This document shows, in pieces, positions 13,285 through 13,838 of a DNA stretch of 13,838 nt; the stretch's first letter is position 1; every line of letters begins with the position of its first letter. Source of the DNA: Methanobacteriota archaeon (GTDB lineage: Archaea; Thermoplasmatota; Poseidoniia; Poseidoniales; Thalassarchaeaceae); contig PAUH01000024.1 of NCBI GenBank assembly GCA_002712645.1, forward strand, positions 51,923 through 65,760, in the 5' to 3' direction. A program made the position numbers and the translations under genes. Below the pieces are notes generated by a model. The model was not told the origin of the DNA and made no database searches. It was given only the letters and a program-made list of their open reading frames with translations.

Positions 13285-13838
13285 ATGGCGGAGCCTGAGG
13301 GGGAGTCTGAAGAACGAGTCGTCGGTGCTCGAAAGGGAATCAGTCTTGATAACTCCGACCTTGGTGAAGAGAAGCAAGTAGTCGGTCGGAAAATATGGAG
13401 AATATTCCCCTATGTAATGAGATACTGGAAACTCGCTCTTGGCGGGCTTATCGCAAATGCCGGTGCAAGAGCTTCTGACTTGCTCCCATTCCTCACAATA
13501 GGCTGGGCTGCTGATTTCTATGCCAATGGTACGTTCAACCCATCATGGTTGGAGAATTACATAGGGGACTCTCCATATCTCGGATTCGGAGTTATAATTT
13601 TCATGTGCTTTGCACTTCTAGCTATTTTCCAGGGTACGAGTAACTTTCTCTGGCAAGCAACCTCATACAACTCACAGCACGATATCAGGATGGATGCGGC
13701 CCGATCACTCATCAATATGGAGGCCTCATATTTCGAAGATAGACAAACAGGCAACCTCATGTCAGTTCTCTCTGCAGATATCTCCCTTCTAGAAGATGTG
13801 ATATCCGACTCTAGCACTAGCATTGTCAGAATAACAAT
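13285..13838 (+). CDS. ABC exporter half-transporter, N-terminal membrane part (3'-partial)
   Basis: The ATG at 13285 opens a frame that runs off the right edge, giving 184 visible residues. After a polar, acidic N-terminal leader (1-35) come KIWRIFPYVMRYWKLALGG and hydrophobic segments at about 46-76 and 99-117. Then follows the region typical of type I (MsbA/MdlB-like) exporters: a helix with QHDIRMDAARSLINME (131-146), SYFEDRQTGNLMSVLSAD (148-165) and SLLEDVISDSSTSIVRI. The ATP-binding domain should lie beyond the window. It would export a lipid, peptide or drug-like substrate from the membrane; the substrate cannot be told. No Shine-Dalgarno sequence precedes the ATG. An ACTACATACC stretch about 27 bp upstream could be a weak TATA box of a leaderless transcript. 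The gene follows the tRNA by 50 bp. Confidence 0.88.
   Translation, partial: MAEPEGESEERVVGARKGISLDNSDLGEEKQVVGRKIWRIFPYVMRYWKLALGGLIANAGARASDLLPFLTIGWAADFYANGTFNPSWLENYIGDSPYLGFGVIIFMCFALLAIFQGTSNFLWQATSYNSQHDIRMDAARSLINMEASYFEDRQTGNLMSVLSADISLLEDVISDSSTSIVRIT

Overview
The window looks like a compact, single-contig piece of an archaeal chromosome, most likely euryarchaeal/Thermoplasmatota-like and possibly from the marine group II (Poseidoniales) lineage. The archaeal assignment rests on an Orc1/Cdc6 initiator, an archaeal-type CoA pathway protein (phosphopantetheine adenylyltransferase joined to a GTP-dependent dephospho-CoA kinase domain), an archaeal EF-Tu-like pseudo-GTPase, a TBP-like protein, an archaeal TatD-type hydrolase, TATA-box promoters and a tRNA-Gly. 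The exact lineage is inference; no marker here fixes it. Genes are tightly packed, with 4-bp start/stop overlaps and 3' overlaps between convergent genes.

Layout. 1-834 (+): 3' part of the CoA gene, which runs off the left edge. 850-2650 (-): Orc1/Cdc6 followed 19 bp later by a four-helix membrane protein. 2651-3035: the only long gene-poor stretch, upstream of cdc6, AT-rich in part, with an ORB-like motif, an AT-rich inverted repeat and one tiny basic ORF; it is a candidate replication origin. 3036-3821 (-): RNase Z-like metallo-beta-lactamase hydrolase. 3938-7571 (+): a three-gene run, FMN-less CysJ/CPR-type FAD-NADPH reductase, biotin carboxylase and PfkB sugar kinase, with gaps of 6 and 4 bp. 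7564-10555 (-): hotdog acyl-CoA thioesterase, EF-Tu/SelB-like factor with a degenerate G domain, and a two-helix membrane protein with a long disordered tail; the last has its own TATA box and looks leaderless. 10664-12861 (+): an unknown helical protein, a divergent two-repeat TBP-like protein and a TatD-type metal-dependent hydrolase, with a 0-bp junction and a 4-bp overlap. 12840-13061 (-): a 73-residue membrane protein. 13158-13234 (+): tRNA-Gly(TCC) with encoded CCA. 13285 to the right edge (+): N-terminal part of an ABC exporter half-transporter.

Functionally, most of the window is information processing (initiator, tRNA, EF-Tu-like and TBP-like proteins) plus central cofactor and acyl-CoA metabolism (CoA synthesis, biotin carboxylase, thioesterase). 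No integrase, transposase, CRISPR array, toxin-antitoxin pair or defence locus is visible. The most unusual parts are the TBP-like protein in a coupled operon with an unknown protein and a hydrolase, the G-domain-degenerate EF-Tu-like factor, and the putative origin next to cdc6.
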